Source: Labilibaculum filiforme | GTDB taxonomy: Bacteria; Bacteroidota; Bacteroidia; Bacteroidales; Marinifilaceae | DNA length: 64,000 nucleotides | Assembly: GCF_002843315.1 (NCBI RefSeq) | Contig: NZ_MVDD01000014.1 | Location: 1 to 64,000, forward strand | Reading direction: 5' to 3' | Shown: in pieces, positions 35,421 to 44,406 of the stretch | Layout: each line of letters begins with the position of its first letter | Position numbering within the stretch: position 1 is the stretch's first letter | The notes under the pieces: generated by a model | Databases searched by the model: none | The model's input: the letters and a program-made list of their open reading frames with translations, nothing else | Told to the model about the DNA's origin: nothing | Made by a program: the position numbers and the translations under genes

Positions 35421-38390
35421 TTATTTCTTTTTCACTTTTGTCATACGTAAACTTGTATCGTAAGCAATTGGTGTTGCAATAAATAGCGATGAATAGGTAC
35501 CAACCAAAACTCCGACTAATAATGCAAATGTAAATCCTTGAATGGAAGTTCCACCAAAAATAAAGATAGCTAACAACACAACCATAGTAGACAAGGAAGT
35601 ACTAAAAGTACGACGTAATGTACTATTTAAAGCACTATCCACCACCTCAACACTATCGCGTTTTGGATACAATCCAACATACTCACGAATACGGTCAAAT
35701 ACAACCACGGTATCATTAATCGAATAACCAACCACAGTAAGTATTGCGGCAATAAATGCCTGATCAATTTCTAATGAGAATGGCAACCATCCGTAACACA
35801 AGGAGAAAATACCCAATACAATAATTGAATCGTGAGCCAAAGCTGCAATTGCTCCTAAACCATACTGCCAGTTCGAGAAACGAACCATGATGTAAAGGAA
35901 AATCACGATCAATGCAAATAAGATAGACAATACTGCAGACTGACGAATATCATCAGCAATAGTAGGACCCACTTTTTGGGACATTTTTCTATTGTTCTCC
36001 AAGAAATCAACTTTAGAAACACCATTTAAATATGGTTTTAATCCTGTATAAAGTAGTTCTTCTACTTCATCATCCACTTCGTTTCCTGATTCCTCAATTT
36101 TATATTTTGTTGTAATTTTCACCTGAGAATCTCCACCAAAGGTTTTCACCTCTGGAGCGTGTCCATAAACAACATCTAACGACTTAGCAACTGCTTCAAC
36201 CGAAACTGGTTGATCGAAAGCAACCACATAAGTTCTACCTCCGGTAAAATCGATACCTTGATTTAAACCTCTTGTAGCAAGAGATCCAATACTAACAAGA
36301 ATAGCAATACCAGAAATCACATAAAAAACTTTTCTTTTCTCTAAGAATTTAATCGAAGAATTTCGCAACCAGTTATCAGTAAACTTGGTTGTAAAAGTTA
36401 CATTCCTATTTCTTTTTAAAGATGCTTCAATAATTAATCGAGTGATAAAGATTGCTGCAAATAAAGAGGAGAAAATACCAATTACCAAAGTAGTTGCAAA
36501 ACCTTTAATTGGACCTTCACCAAAAAGATAAAGAATAATACCTGTTAATAAGGTAGTAATATTACCATCAATAATCGCAGAATAAGCATTCTTGTATCCA
36601 TCGGATACCGCTAGACTTAATCCTTTTCCACCTTTCAGCTCTTCCTGAATACGTTCATAAATCAGCACGTTCGCATCCACCGACATACCAATTGTTAATA
36701 CAATACCCGCAATACCTGGTAAAGTAAGTACAGCACCTAAAGAAGCAAGTATTCCAAAAATGAAGAACAAGTTGGCAATCAAAGCGATATTTGCAGTAAG
36801 ACCAGCACCTTTACTATAAAAGAAGAACATATAAACCAACACTAAACCAAAAGCAATCATAAATGACCACATTCCTTGTTGAATAGATTCCTGTCCTAAA
36901 GATGGCCCAACAACTTCATCAGCAATAATATGCGCTGGAGCAGGCAATTTACCTGACTTCAATATGTTTGCAAGATCCTTCGCCTCAGCAATAGTGAAAT
37001 CTCCACTAATACTAGACTGTCCACCTTTAATTTCACCAATTACATTAGGCGCAGAATATACATATCCGTCCAAAACAATTGCAATTGCACGGTCCACGTT
37101 ATCTTTGGTTAAACGAGCCCACACTTTTGCTCCCTCACCACTCATACTCATCGAAACCTCAGCCTGAGCTTTATCTTGATCTATTTGCTCACGAGCAGAA
37201 GTAACAGCATCGCCATCAAGTGGTGCTTTTCCATCGCGACTGGTTACTTTGATAGCAAACAGTTCGAACACATTACCACCTTCGTCGATAGATTTAACAC
37301 CCCAGAAGAATTTCAAATTACGAGGCATTACTGATTGAACAGCAGGCATAGCTAAAATCTGATTTACTGCTGCGGTATCTTTAATATGTGACATACCAAC
37401 AACCGCTTTGGAAGATCCTCTTTGAGTAGGATTTAAAACAGAAAATAGTGGGTATTTTTTAGCAATTTCTTTTGCATTAAGATCGGTTACAGAATCGGTA
37501 GCTGTTTCTTCAATTTTATCTAAAAGAGCAACATCTTCTTCTTTCGCTTCTTCTTTCACCTCTTCGGCAACAACTTCAGTTGCCTCAGTAGTAGGCTCTG
37601 CAATTGTATTAATAGCTACTAATTTTTCGTTAGCTGCATTTAAATACGGAGTAACCTCACTTGCAGTGTAAGTTTCCCAGAATTCAAGACTTGCAGTTCC
37701 TTGTAGTAATTTACGTACACGAGCTGCATCCTTAATACCTGGAAGTTCGATAATAATACGACCCGAAACATCCGCTTTTTGAATATTTGGTTGCGCAACA
37801 CCGAAACGGTCAATACGAGAACGAAGAATATTAAATGTATTATCAATTGCTGCATCAGCTTCCGTTTTGATCACTTTTAACACCTCGGCATTAGAAGCTC
37901 CAAAAGGAATTTTATCTTTTAACTCTAAAGTTCCGAAGATATCTGGAGACGATAATTGAGCACTTGGATTAATTGACTCGAAGGCTTCCCCAAAAAGAAC
38001 AACAAATTCTTTTTGACTATCCTTTTGCATCGCTTTAGCTTTAGCTATGGCAGCTACAAAAGTTTCATCTTTGCTATTATTGGCCATTGCCTGAATAATA
38101 TCAATTACTGAAACCTCCATGGTAACGTTCATACCTCCCTTAAGGTCAAGCCCAAGGTTCAATTCTAATTCCTTACACTCTTTGTAAGAATAATCTTTAA
38201 TCCAAAGAAAATTGTAAACTCCTTCTCCCCTAATGGAGTCAAGATAAGCTTGTTCCTTCTTAATATCGCCAGCTCCGAACTCTTGAGCTTTCTTTTCAAC
38301 TGATTTGGTAACGTAAGTAAATGTCAATTGATACAAACTCACCAACGCAAAGAGTATAGCGAGTAGACGAATCGCTCCTTTATTTCGCAT
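35421..38390 (-). CDS. secDF: Protein translocase subunit SecDF (fused SecD and SecF)
   Basis: Proton-driven helper of the Sec translocon. The SecD half has an N-terminal membrane helix, the signature DLKGGMNVTMEV (about residue 80-92), the P1 periplasmic domain and five more helices. The SecF half starts near residue 640 and has GLNQGIDFTGGRTYVV followed by its own six helices; the conserved 'GYSINDTVVVFDRIRE' segment is present. Length 989 and the fusion are typical for Bacteroidota. A Glu/Ala-rich stretch at about residues 263-310 (EPTTEATEVVAEEVKEEAKE) sits inside P1 as a low-complexity insertion. The transcript appears to be monocistronic, with a promoter 65 bases upstream and its own terminator. 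Confidence 0.96.
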   Translation of the reverse strand: MRNKGAIRLLAILFALVSLYQLTFTYVTKSVEKKAQEFGAGDIKKEQAYLDSIRGEGVYNFLWIKDYSYKECKELELNLGLDLKGGMNVTMEVSVIDIIQAMANNSKDETFVAAIAKAKAMQKDSQKEFVVLFGEAFESINPSAQLSSPDIFGTLELKDKIPFGASNAEVLKVIKTEADAAIDNTFNILRSRIDRFGVAQPNIQKADVSGRIIIELPGIKDAARVRKLLQGTASLEFWETYTASEVTPYLNAANEKLVAINTIAEPTTEATEVVAEEVKEEAKEEDVALLDKIEETATDSVTDLNAKEIAKKYPLFSVLNPTQRGSSKAVVGMSHIKDTAAVNQILAMPAVQSVMPRNLKFFWGVKSIDEGGNVFELFAIKVTSRDGKAPLDGDAVTSAREQIDQDKAQAEVSMSMSGEGAKVWARLTKDNVDRAIAIVLDGYVYSAPNVIGEIKGGQSSISGDFTIAEAKDLANILKSGKLPAPAHIIADEVVGPSLGQESIQQGMWSFMIAFGLVLVYMFFFYSKGAGLTANIALIANLFFIFGILASLGAVLTLPGIAGIVLTIGMSVDANVLIYERIQEELKGGKGLSLAVSDGYKNAYSAIIDGNITTLLTGIILYLFGEGPIKGFATTLVIGIFSSLFAAIFITRLIIEASLKRNRNVTFTTKFTDNWLRNSSIKFLEKRKVFYVISGIAILVSIGSLATRGLNQGIDFTGGRTYVVAFDQPVSVEAVAKSLDVVYGHAPEVKTFGGDSQVKITTKYKIEESGNEVDDEVEELLYTGLKPYLNGVSKVDFLENNRKMSQKVGPTIADDIRQSAVLSILFALIVIFLYIMVRFSNWQYGLGAIAALAHDSIIVLGIFSLCYGWLPFSLEIDQAFIAAILTVVGYSINDTVVVFDRIREYVGLYPKRDSVEVVDSALNSTLRRTFSTSLSTMVVLLAIFIFGGTSIQGFTFALLVGVLVGTYSSLFIATPIAYDTSLRMTKVKKK

Positions 38391-38454
38391 GTGTTTAGGT
38401 TTATTTAATTCTTATTTATGTGGTACTTTATATTTTTAACCGCAAATTATCGCA

Positions 38455-38462
38455 CAAATATA
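38455..38462 (-). promoter_or_regulatory. Probable secDF promoter -7 element
   Basis: TATATTTG on the minus strand, 65 bases before the secDF start, at a normal leader distance. The -33 region is A/T-rich without a clean TTTG at 19 bases. Confidence 0.5.
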
Positions 38463-38540
38463 TTAATTTTTTTCAAATTCCTTTGTTCAATAATCTCAGG
38501 GATTTAACGGACTTGGCGTCTTTGTTAAAAGAGCTAAGAT

Positions 38541-38969
38541 TTAACCAAGTTTTAATTCCATAATTTGTCGCTCATAATCTATAATTGCATGATGTTTTAG
38601 GAGGAAATCGCTACCAAGTAATCCGCAAATTTCCCTAGAACAGTGCTCCCTGTACATTTCGTTTATTCCTGCCAAATCTATTAATGCACAATGAAAATCA
38701 GCAACTAACAACTCTCCTAATTGGAATGAATCTATCTTAACCATTTCTGTATTTAAGCTCCCTTCGCCCAAACCACGAGATTTTATTTCTGATGTTTGAT
38801 GTTCGGACACTGTATAAGCAGGCACAAAATTACGATCTAAAACCGTTTTCGAAGCTCCCGTATCAATAACCAAATCTCCTTCGTGATTGCTGTTTACTTT
38901 ACACCTGACCAACAAATGAAAACTTTCATTTTCAAGTTCAATAATCTCTATAGGAATTTCAATTTTCAT
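38541..38969 (-). CDS. Retropepsin-like aspartic protease domain protein
   Basis: Single-domain protein of the retroviral-type (clan AA) aspartyl protease fold. The active-site motif is VIDTGASKTVLD, and the second half has the flap-like region and ICGLLGSDFLLKHHAIIDY, the usual 'GLLG-D-L' strand. With about 142 residues it would work as a homodimer. There is no signal peptide, so it is cytoplasmic. The ATG at 38969 is preferred because a TATATTTG promoter box ends at 38992; the TTG at 38984 would leave no leader. The substrate is unknown. It lies alone between secDF and mdh. Confidence 0.82.
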   Translation of the reverse strand: MKIEIPIEIIELENESFHLLVRCKVNSNHEGDLVIDTGASKTVLDRNFVPAYTVSEHQTSEIKSRGLGEGSLNTEMVKIDSFQLGELLVADFHCALIDLAGINEMYREHCSREICGLLGSDFLLKHHAIIDYERQIMELKLG

Positions 38970-38991
38970 AGGCTTTATGAACAAAGGATAG

Positions 38992-38999
38992 CAAATATA
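38992..38999 (-). promoter_or_regulatory. Probable promoter -7 element of the aspartic protease gene
   Basis: TATATTTGCTATCC on the minus strand begins with a perfect TAnnTTTG box, 23 bases before the preferred ATG. The same 14 bases occur upstream of mdh. Confidence 0.5.
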
Positions 39000-39121
39000 C
39001 CAAAAGAACAGAAAATTGTATCATAAAATATGATAAAACCCTTAAAATAGTAATTCGTGTATCTAATACTTCTTTAAATGTAAAAACTCTTTCACCGAAA
39101 AAAATATCCTATTGCTTGCTA

Positions 39122-39156
39122 CAAAAAAAAGGTTGTCTCGAAATGAGACAACCTTT
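39122..39156 (-). terminator. Terminator of mdh
   Basis: A 12-bp stem AAAGGTTGTCTC/GAGACAACCTTT with a five-base loop and a long T run on the minus strand. It lies about 29 bases past the mdh stop. Confidence 0.9.
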
Positions 39157-39184
39157 ATATTCTAAAGAAATGATCTTCGTATAA

Positions 39185-40123
39185 TTACGAAAGAATCTTC
39201 ATTCCGTCCAATACTTTCATTACAGATTTAACGGCTTCAGCTGAACCTTTCAACAATTCCATTTCCTCTTTATTCAATTTCACTTCGATTACTTTCTCGA
39301 TACCGTTTTTACCTAAAACAACTGGTACACCTAAGAAAATATCTTTCATTCCGTATTCTCCGTTTAATAGAGCGCATACTGGGAAAATTCTTTTTTGATC
39401 GCGAACAATAGCTTCAACCATTTGAGCTGCTGCAGCGCCTGGAGCATACCAAGCTGAAGTTCCCATTAAGTTAACCAATTCGCCACCACCGAATTTAGTT
39501 CTTTCGATAATTGCGTTCAATTTATCTTCTTCGATCAAATCGGTTACAGGAATACCAGCAACAGTAGTATAACGAGGAAGTGGAACCATGGTATCTCCGT
39601 GTCCACCCATTAATAAAGCTTGAATATCCTTAGGAGAAACATTTAATTCTTCAGCAAGGAAAGCACGGTAACGAGCAGTATCCAATACACCAGCCATACC
39701 AAAAACTTTGTTTGATGCTTTTTTCGCTGTTAAAAAAGCAGCATAAGTCATAACATCCAAAGGATTAGATACGATAATGATGATTGCATCAGGAGAATGA
39801 GCAATTACATTTTCAGTAACCATTTTAACGATACCTGCGTTAGTAGCGATTAAGTCATCACGACTCATTCCTGGCTTACGAGGAAGACCTGATGTAATTA
39901 CAACAACTTCTGATCCTGCAGTAGCTGCATAATCATTAGTTACCCCTTTAACTCTTGTATCGTAATAATTAATGGGAGCAGTTTGCCACATATCCAATGC
40001 TTTTCCTTCCGACAAACCATCTTTAATGTCAACAATAATTACTTCGTTTGCTAACTCCTTTTGGGCAATGCAATTTGCGCAAGTTGCTCCAACATTTCCT
40101 GCACCTACAACGGTAATTTTCAT
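39185..40123 (-). CDS. mdh: Malate dehydrogenase
   Basis: NAD-dependent interconversion of malate and oxaloacetate (citric acid cycle and the fumarate branch of mixed-acid fermentation). The Rossmann motif is KITVVGAGNVGATCANCIA, with an acidic residue in VIIVDIKDG that fits NAD rather than NADP. The active-site loop has the Arg pair in SGLPRKPGMSRDDL, which favours malate over lactate, and the catalytic His in LMGGHGDTMVPLPR. Length 312 is that of the LDH-like MDH group. Single-gene transcript with a TATATTTG box 70 bases upstream and its own terminator. Confidence 0.96.
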   Translation of the reverse strand: MKITVVGAGNVGATCANCIAQKELANEVIIVDIKDGLSEGKALDMWQTAPINYYDTRVKGVTNDYAATAGSEVVVITSGLPRKPGMSRDDLIATNAGIVKMVTENVIAHSPDAIIIIVSNPLDVMTYAAFLTAKKASNKVFGMAGVLDTARYRAFLAEELNVSPKDIQALLMGGHGDTMVPLPRYTTVAGIPVTDLIEEDKLNAIIERTKFGGGELVNLMGTSAWYAPGAAAAQMVEAIVRDQKRIFPVCALLNGEYGMKDIFLGVPVVLGKNGIEKVIEVKLNKEEMELLKGSAEAVKSVMKVLDGMKILS

Positions 40124-40192
40124 AAGGCTTTAATCTTTTGATTATATCTGTTTATATTCGTCTCAATGGAGAATTTTTTCTTTATTGGATAG

Positions 40193-40200
40193 CAAATATA
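40193..40200 (-). promoter_or_regulatory. Probable mdh promoter -7 element
   Basis: TATATTTGCTATCC on the minus strand, identical over 14 bases to the box before the aspartic protease gene. It lies 70 bases before the mdh start. Confidence 0.55.
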
Positions 40201-40503
40201 TATACAATGCTATAAAATAATTAAGAAAAAGACCTGCTTTTCAACAGTATCACTTAAATATATAAAAATAAAAATACAACAATCTATCTTCTGACATATT
40301 TAACTACTTCTTGCGTGGGTATAAACACCCATTCAGGCGATTCTGTTAAATAACGATAAACTGATCTTATTATCCGATGCTATATTTGTTGGGCCAAACT
40401 AAGATTCGTGTCGGAAATAAAAATAGATTCAATTATTCAAAAAAAACATTTAAATTTTGAGATAGTGATTACGCAAACGATTACGGAAAATTTTCTCTTA
40501 TCC
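40201..40503. other. Intergenic region between mdh and glmM
   Basis: A+T-rich stretch with no open reading frame of note and no RNA recognised. It lies between the mdh promoter and the glmM terminator. Confidence 0.5.
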
Positions 40504-40542
40504 AAAAAAAAGAAAAACGCAAGAGAATATATCCCCTGCGCT
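40504..40542 (-). terminator. Terminator of glmM
   Basis: On the minus strand a stem of about 9 bp (GCGCAGGGG with TCTCTTGCG, two G-U pairs) is followed by TTTTTC and eight more T. It lies about 24 bases past the glmM stop. Confidence 0.7.
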
Positions 40543-40565
40543 TCCTAATGAAAACATTTGTTTTC

Positions 40566-41954
40566 CTATTTGATAATTTCCTTAATTTCGGAGATAATTT
40601 TTTCTGCTAACCGATTTGCTGTATCCTCATTTTCGCTTTCTGAATAAATTCGGATAATAGGCTCCGTATTAGATTTTCGAAGGTGAACCCATTCCGATTC
40701 AAAATCAATTTTAACACCATCAATATCGTTCACTTTCTCGTTCTTATATTTCTGTTTCATGGCAACTAAAACTGCATCGACATCAATTTCTGGTGTTAGC
40801 TGAATTTTATTTTTAGAAATGAAATAATTAGGATAAGAAGCTCTTAACTCGGAAGCTTTTTTCTTTGTTTTTGCCATATGGGTTAAAATTAATGCCACTC
40901 CAACCAATGCATCCCTCCCGTAATGGCTTTCTGGATAAATGATTCCTCCATTTCCTTCCCCACCAATTACAGCATTATTTTCTTTCATTTTACTCACCAC
41001 ATTAACCTCTCCAACAGCTGATGCTTCGTACGATCCTCCATGTTTTTCGGTAACATCACGCAAAGCACGTGTTGAGGAAAGGTTAGAAACCGTATTACCC
41101 GGAGTATTTGCCAAAACGTAATCGGCACAAGCCACCAAAGTGTATTCTTCGCCAAACATGCTTCCATCTTCGTTCACAATCGCCAAACGATCTACATCCG
41201 GATCCACAACAAATCCTAAATCGGCGTTTCCTGCTTTCATTACCGAAGCAATTTCCGTTAAATGTTCGGGAAGTGGCTCTGGATTATGAGGGAATTGTCC
41301 GTTTGGCTCGCAATATAGCTCTACAACATTTTCAACGCCCAAAGCTTTCAACAATTGAGGAATTACGATTCCACCAACCGAATTTACTGCATCAATAGCC
41401 ACTGTAAAATTGGCTTTACGGATCGCTTCCACATCTACCAACTTAAGTGCCAATACGTGATTGATATGTTTTTGAGTATAATTATCGACCCGAGAAAGTT
41501 GTCCTAAATCGTCCACATCAGCAAAATTAAAATCCTCATTAGCTGCAGTGGCAAGCACAATTTTCCCATCAACATCATTTAAAAATTCGCCTTTCTCATC
41601 CAACAATTTTAAGGCATTCCATTGTTTTGGATTGTGACTAGCAGTTAGAATAATACCTCCTTGTGCTTTTTCTTCGGTAACTGCAATTTCGGTTGTTGGT
41701 GTTGTTGCCAATCCAATTTCCACCACATCAATTCCTAAACCAAGAAGCGTACCAACCACAAGCATGTCGACCATTTCACCTGAAATCCTGGCATCACGTC
41801 CAACAACTACTTTTACTTTTTGCCCCTTATTTCGTCGCATCACCCAAGTACCATATGCGGCTGAAAATTTCACTACATCAAGAGGACTTAATCCATCTCC
41901 AACCTTACCGCCAATCGTACCTCTGATTCCGGATATTGATTTAATTAATGCCAT
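40566..41954 (-). CDS. glmM: Phosphoglucosamine mutase (GlmM-type phosphohexomutase)
   Basis: Converts glucosamine-6-phosphate to glucosamine-1-phosphate for cell-wall and lipopolysaccharide synthesis. All four alpha-D-phosphohexomutase motifs are visible: the phosphoserine loop LTASHNPKQWNALKLL, the metal loop DPDVDRLAIV, the sugar loop GGEGNGGIIYPE, and the phosphate loop RKSNTEPIIRIY. Length is 462, near the family value. Paralogous phosphomannomutases have the same motifs, so the exact sugar is a best guess. It is transcribed alone, with a TAAATTTG box about 77 bases upstream and a terminator downstream. Confidence 0.88.
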   Translation of the reverse strand: MALIKSISGIRGTIGGKVGDGLSPLDVVKFSAAYGTWVMRRNKGQKVKVVVGRDARISGEMVDMLVVGTLLGLGIDVVEIGLATTPTTEIAVTEEKAQGGIILTASHNPKQWNALKLLDEKGEFLNDVDGKIVLATAANEDFNFADVDDLGQLSRVDNYTQKHINHVLALKLVDVEAIRKANFTVAIDAVNSVGGIVIPQLLKALGVENVVELYCEPNGQFPHNPEPLPEHLTEIASVMKAGNADLGFVVDPDVDRLAIVNEDGSMFGEEYTLVACADYVLANTPGNTVSNLSSTRALRDVTEKHGGSYEASAVGEVNVVSKMKENNAVIGGEGNGGIIYPESHYGRDALVGVALILTHMAKTKKKASELRASYPNYFISKNKIQLTPEIDVDAVLVAMKQKYKNEKVNDIDGVKIDFESEWVHLRKSNTEPIIRIYSESENEDTANRLAEKIISEIKEIIK

Positions 41955-42030
41955 ATTATTTATTAAATTTTATTGTGTACAGATTTATTATAAAAGATCG
42001 AGAACGAAATTAAGTTCAAGATTTAGGAGA

Positions 42031-42038
42031 CAAATTTA
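42031..42038 (-). promoter_or_regulatory. Probable glmM promoter -7 element
   Basis: TAAATTTG on the minus strand, 77 bases before the glmM start, matching TAnnTTTG. Confidence 0.45.
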
Positions 42039-42132
42039 TAATTTCGGTCAATAGTAAAAAACCAAAATACAAATTGATTTTCTTTATTTCACTTTTTTAA
42101 GCTAGCGAATTAATATATTCTTTGATTATTAG

Positions 42133-42140
42133 TACCTTTG
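42133..42140 (+). promoter_or_regulatory. Probable rluB promoter -7 element
   Basis: TACCTTTG directly followed by CGGG. It lies 31 bases before the preferred ATG at 42172. This is a strong -7 match; an upstream -33 TTTG at 19 bases is not evident. Confidence 0.6.
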
Positions 42141-42171
42141 CGGGTTCAGAACAATGATCATTTACTCAGAA

Positions 42172-43770
42172 ATGGAAGAAAAAAAATACGGGAAAGATAG
42201 AAGAGAGAAATCTTCTTTTAGACCAAAAACAGAAAACGATAGAAAACCTGGTGGTACAAATCCTCGATTTAAAAAGGATTCAGAATCACGCAATAATGAG
42301 GGGAATTCAGAATATCCTCGACAAAGAAGAGATAATTCAGAAAAACCTTTTCAAAGAGATAACGCAAGACCACAATCGTCAAGAAGATTTGATGGTGACG
42401 ATTCGGAAAGAAATTCCGACAGAAGAAGAACTAGATCGGAAGAACCGAATCGTAAATTTGGACGAGATTCGGAATCACGAAATAGAAATACTGGTGACCA
42501 ATCAGACAATTCTGACAGACGTGGCCGCGAATCGAATAGAAACCCTAGAAACAATGACTCTAGATCAAGATCGTCTAGAACTGTTGATGACAGCAGAAAC
42601 GAAAGAGACTCCTACCGAGGAAAACCCCGGGCTGGAGATTCCAATCGTAAATTTGGCCGAGACTCCGGTTCCAGAGATCGAAATTATAGTGACCGCTCGG
42701 AAAATTCTGATAAACGAAACCGTGAATTCGACAGAACCTCGCGAGACGATGATTCAAAATCAAGATCGCCAAGAAAATTCGACGATAGCAGATCGGAAAG
42801 AGATAGCGACCGAAGGAAATATAAATCAGACGACTCTGAATTCAGACCAAGAAGAGATGCTGATCGATCCAACAGAAGAGAAGAGAAATCCGATTTTACG
42901 AAAAAAGGAAAAAGATTTACAGATGATTTTGAGGAAGATCAGGATTTGAATGAAAAACCTTACGATCGATTTAAAAACAAGCCAGATAAGGAAACGCTGC
43001 AAAAAAAACATTACAGCAAAAAGAAACAATTAGCTTTTGCAAAAAAGTCGGGACCGGAAGATGGTCTGCTTCGATTGAACAAATATATTTCTAATACAGG
43101 TGCTTGTTCAAGAAGAACTGCCGATCAACGAATTGAGGAAGGCAGAATCACCGTTAACGGCGAAATTGTAAAAGAAGTAGGAACAAAGGTAAATATCGAA
43201 GATGTAATTTGCATGGATGGCAAACAATTGGAGGCCGAAGCAAAAGTATATTTAGTTTTAAACAAACCTAAAGATTTTGTAACTACTCTTGATGATCCAT
43301 TGGGAAGAAAAACAGTTTTGGATTTAATTCAAAATGCTTGTAGTGAAAGAGTGTATCCTGTTGGACGACTGGATCGTATGACTACTGGAGTTTTATTATT
43401 CACCAACGATGGGGATTTAACGAAACGATTGACTCATCCAAGCTACAATAAGAAAAAGATTTACCATGTATTTTTGAATCGTGCAATTTCTCAGGAAGAA
43501 TTGGATCAGGTAATTACTGGAATTGAGTTGGAAGATGGAGAAATTAAGGCTGATGCGATAAGTTTTGCTAGTGATACCGATAAAACACAGGTTGGAATAG
43601 AAATTCACTCGGGACGAAACAGAATTGTACGACGCATTTTTGAACACTTAGGCTACGAAATTGAAAAACTAGACCGTGTACTTTTTGCAGGAATTACAAA
43701 GAAAAATATTCCCCGAGGAAAGTGGAGATTCTTAAGCGAAAAAGAAGTGCAAATGCTTAAAATCTATTAA
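42172..43770 (+). CDS. RluB/RsuA-type pseudouridine synthase with long charged N-terminal extension
   Basis: Makes pseudouridine in rRNA (23S U2605-type in RluB relatives). The C-terminal 240 residues carry an S4 RNA-binding domain (LRLNKYISNTGACSRR ... EEGRITVNGEIV) and the catalytic domain with GRLDRMTTGVLLFTNDGDL, where the Asp of GRLD is the nucleophile. The first about 290 residues are a disordered Arg/Asp/Ser/Asn/Glu-rich tail, common in Bacteroidota homologues and likely an RNA-contacting region. Part of it is a 65-residue tandem repeat. The ATG at 42172 (MEEKKYGKDRRE) follows the promoter box better than the one at 42154. Which rRNA uridine is modified cannot be told from sequence. 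Confidence 0.9.
   Translation: MEEKKYGKDRREKSSFRPKTENDRKPGGTNPRFKKDSESRNNEGNSEYPRQRRDNSEKPFQRDNARPQSSRRFDGDDSERNSDRRRTRSEEPNRKFGRDSESRNRNTGDQSDNSDRRGRESNRNPRNNDSRSRSSRTVDDSRNERDSYRGKPRAGDSNRKFGRDSGSRDRNYSDRSENSDKRNREFDRTSRDDDSKSRSPRKFDDSRSERDSDRRKYKSDDSEFRPRRDADRSNRREEKSDFTKKGKRFTDDFEEDQDLNEKPYDRFKNKPDKETLQKKHYSKKKQLAFAKKSGPEDGLLRLNKYISNTGACSRRTADQRIEEGRITVNGEIVKEVGTKVNIEDVICMDGKQLEAEAKVYLVLNKPKDFVTTLDDPLGRKTVLDLIQNACSERVYPVGRLDRMTTGVLLFTNDGDLTKRLTHPSYNKKKIYHVFLNRAISQEELDQVITGIELEDGEIKADAISFASDTDKTQVGIEIHSGRNRIVRRIFEHLGYEIEKLDRVLFAGITKKNIPRGKWRFLSEKEVQMLKIY
42448..42837 (+). repeat. Two degenerate 195-bp direct repeats inside the rluB tail
   Basis: Copies begin NRKFGRDS at 42448 and again at 42643, a period of 195 bases or 65 codons. 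Both end with a 'DDSR-ERDS-R' block. A partial earlier copy (RRFDGDDSERNSDRR) precedes them. The encoded repeats are more alike than the DNA, so the duplication is old. Confidence 0.7.
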
Positions 43771-43792
43771 TTTCGATAAGCATTTATCAAAA

Positions 43793-43829
43793 TAAAAAAA
43801 AAATCCCGACAACTCGTCGGGATTTTTTT
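43793..43829. terminator. Bidirectional terminator between rluB and ribH
   Basis: Stem ATCCCGAC/GTCGGGAT with loop AACTC, flanked by a run of A on the left and T on the right. It serves both the plus-strand rluB and the minus-strand riboflavin operon. Confidence 0.9.
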
Positions 43830-43843
43830 GAAATATGGGATGT

Positions 43844-44305
43844 TTAAAATTGCTTTAACAAATTAGCCATCTCAATAGCAGAAACCGCTGCTTCGAATCC
43901 TTTGTTTCCAGCTTTTGTTCCAGCACGCTCAATAGCTTGCTCGATAGAATCAGTAGTTAGAACACCAAAAATAACTGGTACTTCTGTATCTAAAGAAACG
44001 CTTGCTACCCCTTTGGTTACTTCCCCGGAAACATATTCGAAATGAGGAGTAGAACCTTTAATTACGGCACCTAAACAAATAACAGCATCGTATTTTCCAC
44101 TTTTAGCCATTTTTTTGGCGATCAAAGGAATTTCGAATGCACCAGGAACCCAAGCCACATCCACATCATCCGTCGAAGCTCCATGGCGGTTAATAGCATC
44201 TAAAGCACCTGCTAATAATTTGCCTCCAATAAATTCATTAAAACGACCGGCAACAATACCGAATTTTAAATCTTTTGCAATTAATTTACCTTCAATAATA
44301 TTCAT
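43844..44305 (-). CDS. ribH: 6,7-dimethyl-8-ribityllumazine synthase
   Basis: Joins the 4-carbon phosphate from RibB with the ribityl-pyrimidine to form lumazine, the penultimate riboflavin step. The family motifs are visible: [32 protein letters not shown], and the region [19 protein letters not shown], which contains the substrate-binding 'GAVIKG-T-H' loop. The following '[24 protein letters not shown]' segment closes the site. Length 153 is standard for a subunit of the icosahedral or pentameric enzyme. Last gene of the four-gene riboflavin operon, 101 bases after ribBA. Confidence 0.96.
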   Translation of the reverse strand: MNIIEGKLIAKDLKFGIVAGRFNEFIGGKLLAGALDAINRHGASTDDVDVAWVPGAFEIPLIAKKMAKSGKYDAVICLGAVIKGSTPHFEYVSGEVTKGVASVSLDTEVPVIFGVLTTDSIEQAIERAGTKAGNKGFEAAVSAIEMANLLKQF

Positions 44306-44406
44306 TTTATTCGATTTTAAGATGCGAGTAATGAGATTTCAGCGAAGAAATTACCTTTTTAAATTCAAAAAGCAATTCTTGTTACCTCATTCACTCATTA
44401 ACACAT

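Noticed and set aside
42251-42949. Long plus-strand frame of 232 codons overlapping rluB
   Set aside because: It is a shifted frame of the Arg/Asp/Ser repeat region, with an unnatural composition rich in Ile, Glu, Thr and Arg; the other frame has the S4 and catalytic domains.
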